NCBI GenBank assembly: GCA_948099385.1
Contig: CANUEZ040000014.1
Span: 3,733,001 to 3,797,000 of the forward strand
Length of the DNA stretch: 64,000 nt
Reading direction: 5' to 3'
Source of the DNA: Fasciola hepatica
Lineage: Eukaryota > Platyhelminthes > Trematoda > Plagiorchiida > Fasciolidae
A program made the position numbers and the translations under genes. This document shows, one piece after another, positions 34,136 to 45,400 of the stretch (position 1 is its first letter; the number at the start of each line of letters is the position of its first letter). The notes below the pieces were generated by a model. The model was given only the letters and a program-made list of their open reading frames with translations, was not told the DNA's origin and did not search any database.

Positions 34136-35567
34136 CTTTCTCAGTCAGGTCCGCCATTCTGTGATTCCACATGCGTCATACTATGAAGTCAAGTTCGTCA
34201 TTCTGTGAAATCAACTTCGTCAGTCAAGGGCTCCAGCGGCAAGCCTCGATCTGACCTCAATCGGAGCGGACAGTCGCATGCGTCTGAATTTACTATAGGT
34301 AAACCGAAGCATCAGCACCGACTCGACACCGCCCATTAGAGTGCACCTAACGCGTAGCACTGCTGTTGCTTTAATCCAGAAGACGCGCTAATCGCTAAGT
34401 TCCGATCACTCGTTCGGAGCTTACTAAAATCTATCAAGCACAGCAACAATGCTCATTTGCATAACGGTCTTCCAGTTCACATAAAGACAGGCGTTATCCA
34501 GTCGGAGAATACAACCCTGTGGTTCACATGCCTAGTTTCACCTTACTGTGTCCAGTCTGTATGACGTAATCGCATTCGTTATCGATCTATTACTGTCCAT
34601 AATTGTTTTCAGCAATCAGCTACTCACTTACTCAGTAAGTAGCATGCACACCCCACCACAACATTATTGGAGCTGTCGTGATTTTTTCGCAACCAACGAT
34701 CTCATTGTAGCCAAATCTGTGGTGCCGGAGAGATGTACGTGGTTCACGACGTGGATGCACAAGGATAATTGACCAGTACTGCGGCCAATATTTTCCTCAC
34801 GGTGTATGTTTAGGCCATTCAAATAACTTGTCCAAGGTTCTGGCTAGAGTTGGTCTAGAGCGCCAGATATCTTAGCATGAAAAACGTAGTTGTTTAGACA
34901 TGCGGACAAGCCTCACTTATTGTTCATCAACTGGTAATAATGGGTCAGCTTGCAAGTGTGCTTCAAAGTGAATCTGACTGAACGTCGCGTGAGGGTTTTG
35001 TCCTACACTAATTCGCTATACTTCCATTTATATCACTCAAAAAGAGGTGAAATTGTGAAGAAACAGCCAAAATCGAAGCAGTAGAATGTGAAGTTACCGG
35101 TTGATATAATAACTAATCTGGTTCTTCTAATCCCAACTGTTCCTTTTTAACCGCCTGTAGCTTCTCCCACAATGTGAACAGTCAATAAAAACCTAAAAAG
35201 CACTGTTCCATATGCACGTAATGAGGCGTACACGTGTAGTCATCCATGCTACTAATACGTGTTCCGAAAAAACATCCCAAATGACCTTGGTCAAGTCAGC
35301 ATTTTACACGTTATTTGGCGTGATGCAGTGCCACGTATATTGAGGCATCAAATGATTTTGTACTCAAAGTCACAGTGATACGGTTTCTGGTTTACTACTC
35401 ACCTTTTCCTTGAACATTTGGAGCTCACTAAACATTTACCTACGTACGCATTCTGCCTTGCTCACGCACTCATAATCTGACCACTGACATTCTGGCATAG
35501 ATCAAAATATGGGTTTTGTGCACTACTGTGATCCTCTCGTTCACTTGCTCTATTTTTCCGAAACATA

Positions 35568-35570
<3 letters not shown>
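34136..35570. other. Unassigned sequence
   Basis: A short internal duplication of TTCGTCATTCTGTGAAATCAAC type occurs at 34150-34230. No gene or element recognised. Confidence 0.4.

Positions 35571-35619
<49 letters not shown>
35571..35619. repeat. (TA)n microsatellite
   Basis: About 24 uninterrupted TA units. Confidence 0.98.
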
Positions 35620-35621
<2 letters not shown>

Positions 35622-36619
35622 TACATATGACGTGATTTACAGTCAAAGAGATGAACCCCATAGTCAAAAGACATACTGTAAAGGGGACTTGTGTGGGGGA
35701 ACATTCGAGTAAGATTCAGTTTGTTGGCCCTGCCTTTGAAAACAGAAAGATTTTAAGCGGTTGGAAATACGGAAAGAAACTTTGCAGTTCAGGGTATGAG
35801 GGAAGACAGGAATAAATAAGTTCGACATCTAGGGACAGAGACCTGATACGGGTGGTTGACCGCCTGCATACGAGATGAACGAGAGAAAATCATGGGAAAG
35901 GGAATTGTTGGAGCGAGTTCCGATTAACAAAAGCCAAAATAATAACGGTAGAAAAGAAACAGTGAAGCAACTTATCGGCGATGGGAAAGTGGCTGGAGGG
36001 TGGAGGTTAGGGAGCGATGTAGAAATCGTATCTAATCGGCCAATCATACGTAAAGAAATACCCTGGACTCGGACAACGTTCACTGGAAGAACGACAAGAC
36101 CAGACAAGAATAGCGAGAATGTATTCCGTTACATTTGGTTGGTGCCCACTCGTTTATATACAGAAATAGGCATGTATTCATTGACATACAAGGTCCTGAC
36201 CAATCACAAGGCGACTTCGCTGTATCTATACAACCTAACATTTACGGTCTTGCTTTACGCGGTTGGCTGGATACTGCAAATGAAGCTATAGCGCACTGGG
36301 CCGCTTGTGAAGACACTCGAATCACTACAAGGAAACACTGATTAATCGGACAGCCTTTCCTTGATCCCGTTCAAGAAGAGAAAGAGCTGCACCGCATACA
36401 TGACAGCAGTATTCAAGAGTCAGGTGGATTTGAACCTTGTACAAAAGAAGAAGGTGAGTGAGTGTTTATAAAAGCGTCTGGCGCAGAACAGAAAACCCAC
36501 TTTGCACGCAACGTGGGAGGCAAGTGAAGACACAAGAAGAGACCAACAGATAAGTAAATTTATGAGCAAGCCCTGTGAGGAAAGTGACTCTGTGGAGCGA
36601 AGGGAAGTCGAGCCAAAAT
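35620..36619. other. Unassigned sequence downstream of a broken non-LTR element
   Basis: A 138-codon plus-strand frame (35875-36291) and a 92-codon minus-strand frame overlap here. Neither has a motif. The missing half of the reverse transcriptase at 36620-37294 is not found in this stretch. Confidence 0.4.
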
Positions 36620-37560
36620 TCAGGTGAGAAGAATTAGGGAGATGTTTAAATGAAATAGAATGGAGAGTAGTTTTGGAAGCAGTAGACCTTCATGCCAAAC
36701 TCGGTCAAAGGCTTTTGAGATGTCCGGCAAGACCAAGTGAGCTCCACTGTGGCTATCAAGTACGGCCGACCAGGATTGTGAGATGACCGCTAGTGGGTCG
36801 CCCGTAGAACGTCGGGAGCGGAATCCATATTGACGATCACTCAGCAGACCTTTACGTTCAAAGAACGGATGCAGTTGAACGAAGATAATGGTTACAAAAC
36901 TTCTGAAAGTATAGAAGTGAGAAAGACGGGACGATGGTCGTTGGGAGTCAGGAGAGTCACCATATTTGGGATAGGAAAAATGCCGGCCTTCTTCCACGAA
37001 GAGAGTAAAGTTCCTCGATTGTGGGGAGAAAGGAATAGAAAAAGTAAAATAGAGGCTAACTCTGTAGCACATTTTTAGGACGATAGGTGGAATACCATCC
37101 CGACCGAGTGGTTTCGAAACATTCAGACTACTCAGAACTTGATGTGCTTTTATGGTAGTTATTACAGGAAGAAAATTGTGGCTGGGAACGTGGGAAGGCA
37201 GAGAAGAAGTAGGGCTGACAGGCAGAGTGGAATTTGAGGCAAAACGGGAAGCAAAGACCTCGGCCTTATCGAAAGGGTCGCAGACCAGAGCCAAAGAAAT
37301 TGCAAATGGGAGGAAAGTCGGAAGGGCAGAAATTACAGGAAACCGCCTTTTCAGGGGACCAGAGTGGTCGACTACCGGTAGCGAGTGAGACTAATCGTTC
37401 AGCTTTGAGGCTTACGAAATGTTTTTTAGCTCTGTTTATGGTGAACGAGCATTGGTTCCTAACTTGCACGGAAAGGTGTCGAGATGTATGTTTGGGTGAA
37501 CGGCTCCGCCTGCGGGTTGCTGGGTTTTTAAACGAACAGCGTGGTTGCAAGCGTGGTTAA
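36620..37560 (-). pseudogene. Linker and N-terminal half of the RT of the non-LTR element
   Basis: The linker reads TINRAKKHFVSLKAERLVSL and TGSRPLWSPEKAVS (37550-37266). The RT begins FDKAEVFASRFASNS, then GRDGIPPIVLKM, PKYGDSPDSQRPSS, GLLSDRQYGFRSRRSTGDPL and LPDISKAFDRVWHEGLLLPK (motif A with the aspartate; L-P-D for the usual L-D-x). It is cut at 36620 before motif C. It is not functional. Confidence 0.85.
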
Positions 37561-37589
37561 ACCCCTCGAAGGACCATTGGTTGCCGGGT

Positions 37590-38560
37590 TTAGAGAAATG
37601 AGGAGTGTAAATGTGCATACCTTGAAAAAGTCTTGGTGAAATTAGAAAGCAGACACCAAAACATCAGATACAAACAACAGTCGTTCGAAGGGTAACAGGC
37701 CAGAAGGTCACGAAAACCATCCCAGTCAGCAGAATCGTGACGATAAAAGTTGCCTATAAAGTTTGATGTTTGGATGGGATGAGAAAAACGGAAGTAAAAT
37801 GAGATGAGACAGTGGTCCAGTGGATCCGGAGGAGATCGGGAAGTGATATTATAGAATGAAGAGGGAATGGATGTAAGTATGAGGTCGAGAGTGTGCGGAC
37901 GGTCGCCAATACGATAGGGAGTGAGTGTAGGGAGGTCCATCAGTTAGGAAATTTTGTTGACTATATCAAAAGTCTCAGCTTCACGTCCCGTGGTTGAAGT
38001 GTCCGATGAGCGCAGTAGCCAATCCTTGTTGTGAACATTAAAATCACCAAGAATGGTAACTTGGCAGCTGAGGTCTGTTGAAGTCAGTGTCTCAATGTTT
38101 GAAGATAATAACTCGAAAATCAGAGGGTCATTGCTGTTGGGCGAGCGGTAAACAGTACAAAAATAATGGGTAAAGGAAGGGAAACGAATTTTCAACCACA
38201 TGAATTGAAAGTTCCGGCTGAAGAAATCAAGGTGTGAAAGCCGAGAGGAGGCAGCCGATTGGTGTATATAGGCGCAGACACCAACTTTAGGGGGAAAAGC
38301 AGGAATGAAGTAAGTAGTTAGGAAATTGAAGATGACCGTTATCTGACTAGGAAGAAATTCGGGCTTCAGTCAAAAATAAGGCAATCAGTGAGGAAGACTG
38401 AAGAAAGTGGTGCACTCAGTCAACATTTCGATTCAAACCACGAATGTTAGTGGGGCAGTGAGAGCTTGATACGAGTTCTGTGAGTGAGTGTGCGCAGATG
38501 AACGAAAACGATCATTCATGTGATTTGTGAAGTTCATAACTGATGAGAGAACCGGCAACT
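37590..38560 (-). pseudogene. APE endonuclease domain of the non-LTR element
   Basis: In order on the minus strand: NIRGLNRNVD (38450-38420, the catalytic asparagine), LFLTEARIS (the glutamate), then FCTVYRSPNSND and VTILGDFNVHNKDWL (38201-37944, aspartate and asparagine), then RPHTLDLILTSIPS and PLDHCLISFYF (37940-37590, the SDH-like histidine box with L for S). The domain would nick target DNA to prime reverse transcription. At least three frameshifts or stops break it. Confidence 0.85.
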
Positions 38561-38600
38561 GAACCCTGGGACTTGGAGTAGAGAACCACATAAGGCCTCA

Positions 38601-38815
38601 TTAGGTTGGGTGTGTTAGCGAGCCGGGTGACAGCGGAGCTGTCTACCACCAGAACTCCGATGCTACTCCTTCAGAACTACAGAAACGCGGAATTTAGTCA
38701 CACCCTATCGCCCATTATCACACTTTTTCACAACGTTTCTCTCTCGAAAATCATAGTTAATAAGTTGTTCCTTTGCGAAAGGTAGCCCTTCCTTTTTCGC
38801 CTTATTTCGTGTTTT
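38601..38815. other. Spacer, nothing recognised
   Basis: Short gap between the non-LTR element and the DDE transposase remnant. Confidence 0.35.
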
Positions 38816-39440
38816 CTCATGTAATAAAAATGCAAAACAATAGTGAAAAACAACAAACATTATTTGCAGCACTTTTAGAGATCTCGAAACTCCATAACAT
38901 TCCTATACTGTTTAGACACGTGTGATCATACTTTGACAGTGAGTTGTGGTTATCGAATATTTTGCTCGTTCCGCAATATCTTGCAATAAATCTGTCTATC
39001 ATTCGTGCTGTGATGTTTATCCTCGGGGATCGCCTACGGAACGGCCATTTCACTTTCATTGTTTTTTTTAACTTTAATATGCTCTATATTCTTTCGATTA
39101 GATCAAGAGCTGGAGAATAAGGCGTCAACCGTAAGATATTGACTCTTCTGTAGCTTTCTTTTTCGGTCACTGACTTTAGGTGTGAGGGGCACCAGGCATA
39201 GTCAATTACAAAAACGCAGTTCTTAAGACTTTCAACTCTGATTTTATTCAGCAAGCTTTTAAACCACTGTATACGAAGTTCGCTGGTATGACTGCCTCTT
39301 AACGGTGTCTCGTAACCATCCCGTGATGCTGTTTGCACCAATGATATGCAAGTTTGATCACGGTCACCAATCATTGCAAAATAAATCAGCCGGTTAATAC
39401 TTGCTTCAAGTAGGCTGTCTTCTGATTGGTTGATTGGCAA
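38816..39440 (-). pseudogene. DDE transposase remnant (Tc1/mariner-IS630 type)
   Basis: On the minus strand, after residues resembling LRIQWFKSLLNKI, the frame reads CVFVIDYAWCPSH (second catalytic aspartate; usually IDNAPCH) and ILRLTPYSPALDLIERI, the PYSPxLNPIE box with the final glutamate kept. A stop near 39075 is followed in a second frame by a basic C-terminal tail (39059-38817). The N-terminal domain is missing: the first 20 codons of the frame are antisense to dispersed repeat R3, which marks the break. The family differs from the Tc1 element at 32594-33632. Confidence 0.7.
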
Positions 39441-39605
39441 TAAGATCAGTTACCGCTCAATGGGAATTCGGTCGCGTGTTATCGATCCGCTACCTTGTCG
39501 CTTGAGTATCTACTGCCAAAACCGCTGACCTGGATTCTGGACAGGCGCTGACATACTGATTGTTGACGCGACATGGTTGGCTATCGACCGTGAATCAGCA
39601 CCCCG
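39385..39605 (+). repeat. Dispersed repeat R3, copy D
   Basis: It aligns with 8020-8240: ATACTTGCTTCAAGTAGG, CTGACCTGGATTCTGGACAG and GGCTATCGACCGTGAATCAGC. It abuts and partly overlaps the 5' end of the DDE transposase remnant. Confidence 0.75.
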
Positions 39606-40064
39606 TCACAGGACCTTAATGGTGCTCCATCTGATTTCGATGTATAGAAATGCAAACAGTCGATCTTCTCTTTTTCCAAGGAAATATGCTAATCTGGGAG
39701 AAAGGCATTGAACGAGTGTGAAATACTATTTAAACGTTAGGGTTCAGTAAAAATTAGAATGGCGTCTACATGCTAATCGTATGAACTGGTTTGAGAAGGT
39801 CTGGCATCCATTTGCTTCTAGACCATGAAACATGTCGCCACCTTGTAATCTGTTGACCACTAGTGGGAGTAAAAAATGTCCTTTGTATCATTCGTTTCGA
39901 AACTCTGACTCCGCTCAAAGCTTTCAGTGTCAAAATAGAGCATGGAAGCTAGAAGATTTAAGCTGCGTATGTCCGATTTCGCTAGATTCTTTTGCACGAC
40001 CCATTCGTTTTTTAGGCTCACAATACTCCTTACATTGCAAATGCTGCCATGTGATACTTCTTGA
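39606..40064. other. Unassigned spacer
   Basis: Overlapping short frames on both strands, no motif. Confidence 0.4.
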
Positions 40065-40606
40065 TCTTTTGTATTGCCTCCAGATCTCATGCAAACCCAG
40101 TCACATTTAGAAGAATGTGGATATTTTGTCCTACTCAAAAGTTGTTAGTTTATTTCCGTGTGGCATTGCGCACACGAGATTCGGTGTGAGTTCTGTAGGG
40201 AGTACACGTGCGACCAACGCGAATGAAGGTCACCCAGGTTACTAGGGTGCATCACGTGTTCCAGTGCACATGTATCACGTGATTCCTGTTCTCATGGGTA
40301 TGTCAGTCGCAAAATCCATAGATCGAACTCATCAGGTTGTTGCCAGACCCAATGGTGCGTCTAGTTCTGCGAAATTTTCCATGGGGTGAAGCTCCTGAGA
40401 AGGTGGTCTTATTCTTTTGTTACCCTCGATTTTTACGTTTTGTGCTCTCATTAGCTCACAGTATATAGTTTCGTTTTGTAATTTGACATGCTGTGTCGTA
40501 TTCTGTATTTGGTGATTCCGACCCAATACGGTTTCTTTAGGGCATACAGAACCGGAAATATGCTGAAAAGTGAGTAGGTCCTATAATTTCGTAGCACAGT
40601 GTATGT
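40065..40606. repeat. 515 bp interspersed repeat R2, copy B
   Basis: Same orientation as 13182-13696, about 97 percent alike by eye, with 28 extra bases near 40108-40135. The 64-codon minus-strand frame is retained at 40332-40526 with a handful of substitutions. Flanks on both sides are unrelated to those of copy A, so the borders are real. Confidence 0.88.
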
Positions 40607-40830
40607 CGATTGCTTTACGTAGGCGACTGACAAGAGCAAAGCGCAGTTCACGTCTCGCTAGATTTGTCTTTTTTTGTTTTGTCTAATTTGTTTCATCTGA
40701 AAAAGCTCCGGCACAATTCCTTTGCTCAGGTTTTCGCCGGCTATGATCAGCCGGTCATCGTAGTGGGCTTTCAACCCTTCCGACACCGATCAGCCGCACT
40801 GGCAGCCTTTAATTGGCCTCAACTCTCTTT

Positions 40831-40896
<66 letters not shown>

Positions 40897-42289
40897 GTAC
40901 AACTGTTATACCATAAAAAGGAAATAAGCAACCACCATGAAGTAAAATAAATAGCGTAAGTTATTTCACATTCACCAACGAGTTCCGTATCTTACTGTTA
41001 ATCATAATTATTTCTGATCTGTTTCACTGTTGCTCCCTGGAAATTTTCGTTCCCTTAGGTCATTGCATGCTCATGACACTGGCGTTTCGGGTCATATGGA
41101 CCAAATGGAATCTCAATTACTCTCATGGCACGTCCCGGTGGACAGATTAAGTGTTGTGCACATCACATTCTGTGAGTTATTGATATGAATTTGAGGCAGT
41201 CTTATTCAATATGATATCACGAAACGAAAGTTTGAAACAACTGAATATTTTCAGCACACATGAAACGACAAATTCTGACATTAAGTCAAAATGACAATGA
41301 GAATAATTGTAAACATCAGTAGCCGGATGAACGTAATGATTTTTGCGCTATTTGGATTTAAAATGAAACTTTGCGAATCCGGGAAATACAAGCACAGTTG
41401 TCCCTCAAGAATGCAGCCTCCCTAATCATAATAATAACCTCTCTGCAAGAAACACTTTACTGTGCAAGAAAGTTTTCTCTATAGAAACCTTTCACCATGC
41501 AATAACCATCCTCCCCCCCCCCCTCAGGACCGAACGAGAAATACTTTCAGTGATTTTACCCCACCCCACCCCCAACAGGGGAAATTCTCGTTTTCCGAAC
41601 AAAATTGGCTATGCACTTTTGTCTAGCGATATGATATCAGTTTTCTGACTTATTGGGTGGTTTTCCACTCCAAATAGCAGGGTCTAGTTGCCGGCTATCT
41701 CTAATAGTGTAGTGGACCTTTGGGGCTATGGGGTATGCTCCTTCAACTGCACTCATACGCAATCCTGTAGTAGAATAAGTCAGAATTACTAGGCCACTGG
41801 GTCTGGTGAGTTTTGACCATGTTGGCCGAGTCTTATTCGAGTCAGTAAGCAATAATGTTAAAGTTTAGTTGCTTATGGTTAGGAAGGCTTCCGTCTCATG
41901 CTATGACGTCAGTGTAGTTCACCAGTCAACGTGATCCTGACAATAATTAGATGAATGATAATCTGTTTTTTACATCAAATTTCGGTGAGCTTTAAGATGA
42001 TTTATCGCAACATCACACATCTCGCTCACTAATCATACTTAATTTTTCTGGGAGTTTTCAAGTCTGCATAAATCCTTCAGATCAAATTTACCTTGTAGGG
42101 TGGTTGAAAGACACATTTTAAGCTAATTCTGCGTTGAAAATGATACTACTTATGCGACTACTTCCTTTGACCATCTCCCTGCCTTCTCAGCGATCCCGGA
42201 TAGTGTTTCTCGCTGGGGGACTAGCGCAGTGATTCTGGGGCAAATAAGTTCACAAAAGAGAAGCAGAAACCGGTGTATTCGTGTGATGA
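40607..42289. other. Unassigned sequence with a TA microsatellite and a poly-C tract
   Basis: (TA)n at 40833-40894; poly-C around 41511-41524. Otherwise nothing recognised. It would be the 5' flank of the candidate host gene, but no promoter element is clear. Confidence 0.4.
40833..40894. repeat. (TA)n microsatellite
   Basis: About 31 uninterrupted TA units. Confidence 0.98.
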
Positions 42290-42421
42290 ATGTTAATGAC
42301 ATTCCTTTGTATCGTTTTATTACATCCTCGAGTGCTTGTACGCAACGATCACGCAGAGTACGATTTCCAATTGCCTTCCAGTTTAACTGATGTTCTCATT
42401 CCTTCAGTGTGCTTAGCTCAG
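42290..42421 (+). CDS. Candidate exon 1
   Basis: Starts at ATG with a hydrophobic run (MTFLCIVLLHPRVLV) that could be a signal peptide or anchor, and ends LIPSVCLAQ with a strong donor, CAG|gtaaga, in phase 0. An acceptor inside the frame (for example after 42355) is an alternative. Confidence 0.5.
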
Positions 42422-45400
42422 GTAAGAGCATTTACTACGTTCGTTGTGATAGTACTAGCTCTTGAGTGCAAGTACCGACTAGAACAATTCGTCAATCTAA
42501 TTTTGATTTCCTTTTACTGTCTGAAAAGTCAAAAACAAAAAACGAAATGGTGTGATTAGTTTTAAAGTTTATTCACAAAAAAGAGAACGACTGGAAGTCC
42601 AACACCTAATCACCAGACTACTACTGAAACCGTCGCGGAATTTTTCATCATGCAGTCACAGCGTTGAACTCATCACTGAAATTTCGTGAGAATATTCACT
42701 TTTCAGCTAGGATATTGCGTACTGAATTATTCGATTACATTTCAAATCTCCTACTTCTGAATCTCATGAATCAAGAAAGCTTTGTGTGTTGCCCGCACTA
42801 CACCTACTGAGAACGTATTCCATCGAGGGTGTAGACTGATGTGCGGATGAAGAGTTTCTACGGTCCAAACCCACGGGGGATTTGTCCAATATCATGACAT
42901 GAAGCAGACCGTTGAAAACCTGAACAAGTGATCTTATGGTCATTATGTTTGGGGCAGTAACAATCATGCACATCACATTCCGATCCCAGGAGAAACTTGG
43001 AGTGTCCGTGTGTGCACCGCCGAGGATTCCTAACATGTCAAACGAACCAGTTAAATCGTGTTTTCGGGTGTTTATGATGAATCGTACAATGAACAAGTCA
43101 GATCTCTTACTACTCATTCTTAGTAGACGAATTCAATAAAAATGATGAAAATGGAGTTCCTATCAAACCGGAGAGTCAGTTTTGTTTTTTAAAATTCATA
43201 GTGAGATATTAAATTTCCGTATTGAGGCCCTGATTTGTTGGGAGAAAGAAATAAGTCGGATCCAGTATTGATCCCGTGAATTCGTAATCCTGATCCGAAG
43301 AGTTAAAGTGGTATTCCAGATGAATCATAGATTGCTCGGGCTAACCACGAACAAACTGTGAAATAGCCACGGTTTGAGTAGCGCTGTATTAAATGGAAGC
43401 GGTTATTGAGTATTATGTTAACCAAAGGTATTCCATAAAGTCTACAAGGGGAGGGGGAGGGCCAACTTGTCATGATTAGATCAATGCAGAAACTACCCCT
43501 TGCATTAATCTCAATCCTAGACTTGGTATCAAATAGGAAAAGAAAGAAAGAGCGGAATTGATATTTCTGCTACAAGCATTGACTCAACACGTGATCCTCT
43601 TCATTCGAAAGCTATGGTGTAATAATTAATTTTCTTTTGCTTTTACGATGTCCCTGAAAGCACGGGCTGCACAGATATTATGGTAATCTGGAATAGTTTA
43701 TTTTAAATGTATATTGAACAACACACATCTACAAGATACACCGTTTGGAGGAGGAAGATGGGTAGTTACTGAAGTTTACACTTCGAAGGTCACTGTCCAA
43801 TAACACCGAAACTGAAGTGTATGTTTGTGGTCCGACGGAAGCGTTTTAACATCCGTCAAGTTCAACTAATCGCGGTCTGAGGACTTTTCTGAAAGCGTTC
43901 TTCCGTTAGTTTCAAGCTCAAAAGCAGTCTCTCATTCTGACAAAATTACCATGTCATGCACACGGTATCTGCTTGGTTGTCCGTTAGCCCGTGTAGCATG
44001 GTACCAATTGATATTTATTCTGTTACAGTTTGTGCGGCAATCGATCGATCAGTTAGCCCATTTTCATGCACCGCTCAGTACAAGTGATAAAACCACGAAG
44101 CACGGAAATTTGTTAACCCGTGGCCCTCTGAAAATAGGTAGACCATGGAGCTAGAAACAGTTCAGAAATTTTACAGTTGTTTGATTCCAACTCAGCACCA
44201 GTTCCTTCGAATATTTTTCACGCACGCTCATGCGTTGTTGCATTACAGTGGAATATCAGGTCATCACAAGGGCCCACTGCGTTATCAGAGAGAAGCGACT
44301 GACATGAACCAGAGATTTACGGTGGGAAATCACAAAATTCGACCTAGGTAACAGGTTCGACGAGCACGAGAGTGTTAACCCCCAGAATTGTAATAATACT
44401 GTTTGTACCGTCGCGGAAGAATGACAATTCTCCATACTTTTTAACCGCTATCTACTTCTGTACGGATATCACGCTGATTGTCCCCACAATACGTCTGCTG
44501 ACATAGATTTTCAGTCGTATTTTATTTTCCGTCAAAGGCATTTACTTTCCTACTGTTGAAGATTCCTACTGAGAAGACTTTGAGGACATTTTTCTTGATG
44601 ATGAGATCCACTGATTCAGCGCAGTTTGTTTTCTTACTGTTCGATTTCGACTAGCCGCTCGCGTAGACCGATCACAGACTTTTGGGTTTCACCTACGTTG
44701 ACTTTGGGCTGCTACGCTCGAGAATTCTATTTGTTTGGCCTGATTAGGCGGGCAGAACTTTTCTTCTGGGAAGGGATTGCGTTGAAAGGTATTTTTGCGA
44801 TTATCCTTTGCTTCTTCGAGTAATAACTCTGTTATGTCAGGTTTTCTATCACGTCCATCTTTGGGACCTCGTCTGGATAGTGACTGAGGTTCATCGTTAG
44901 AAGTATGATTAAAAACTAGATCTTACAAACCTCGAAAAATAGTACCGTAGATTTCCATAGATCGATTTGTTCTCGTTTTTAGGATCCGTTGAACCACGCA
45001 TTGCTCAATGCCTATCGTCACTAGCCAGAATTCGTATCAAATCTTCTCAGCTGCATCAGGCTGCAGCACTGTTAGTGAAATCAAATCAGTCATTATCTAC
45101 TTGTTCATCTGATTTTGAAATCAGTGAATCATTACGGAATAAAATAACGTAAGACTGGCTTATTTAGTTAATGGTTGGATAACTGGCTGATTGACCGATT
45201 GATTGATTGATTGACTGATTGGTTGCTTTCTTGCTTGCTTGATTTGGCTGATTATTGATTTATTGATTGATTGGTTGGTTAATTGATTGGTTGGTTAGTT
45301 GATTTTGTTCACAAACTCTGTGTGCATCAGTTTGTATGACCTGCAATCGGTACGCAGCAGTCTGACGTGAGAGATATTTGATTCGCCGTAGTGTCAGAAG

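Larger units (their letters stand above)
36620..38600 (-). mobile_element. APE-type non-LTR retrotransposon, 3'-truncated
   Basis: On the minus strand the APE endonuclease, a basic linker and the first half of a reverse transcriptase follow in the normal order. The element stops after RT motif A, so the YADD box, thumb and 3' tail are missing. This is the reverse of the usual 5' truncation. The style of the linker and RT is that of jockey-like elements with several frame breaks. Confidence 0.85.

Noticed and set aside
35875..36291. Plus-strand ORF of 138 codons
   Set aside because: No motif was found, it overlaps a minus-strand frame, and its composition looks like translated non-coding DNA.
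42764..43117. Minus-strand ORF of 117 codons
   Set aside because: No family motif; it lies on the opposite strand in the first intron of the candidate gene and has no splice or start context.
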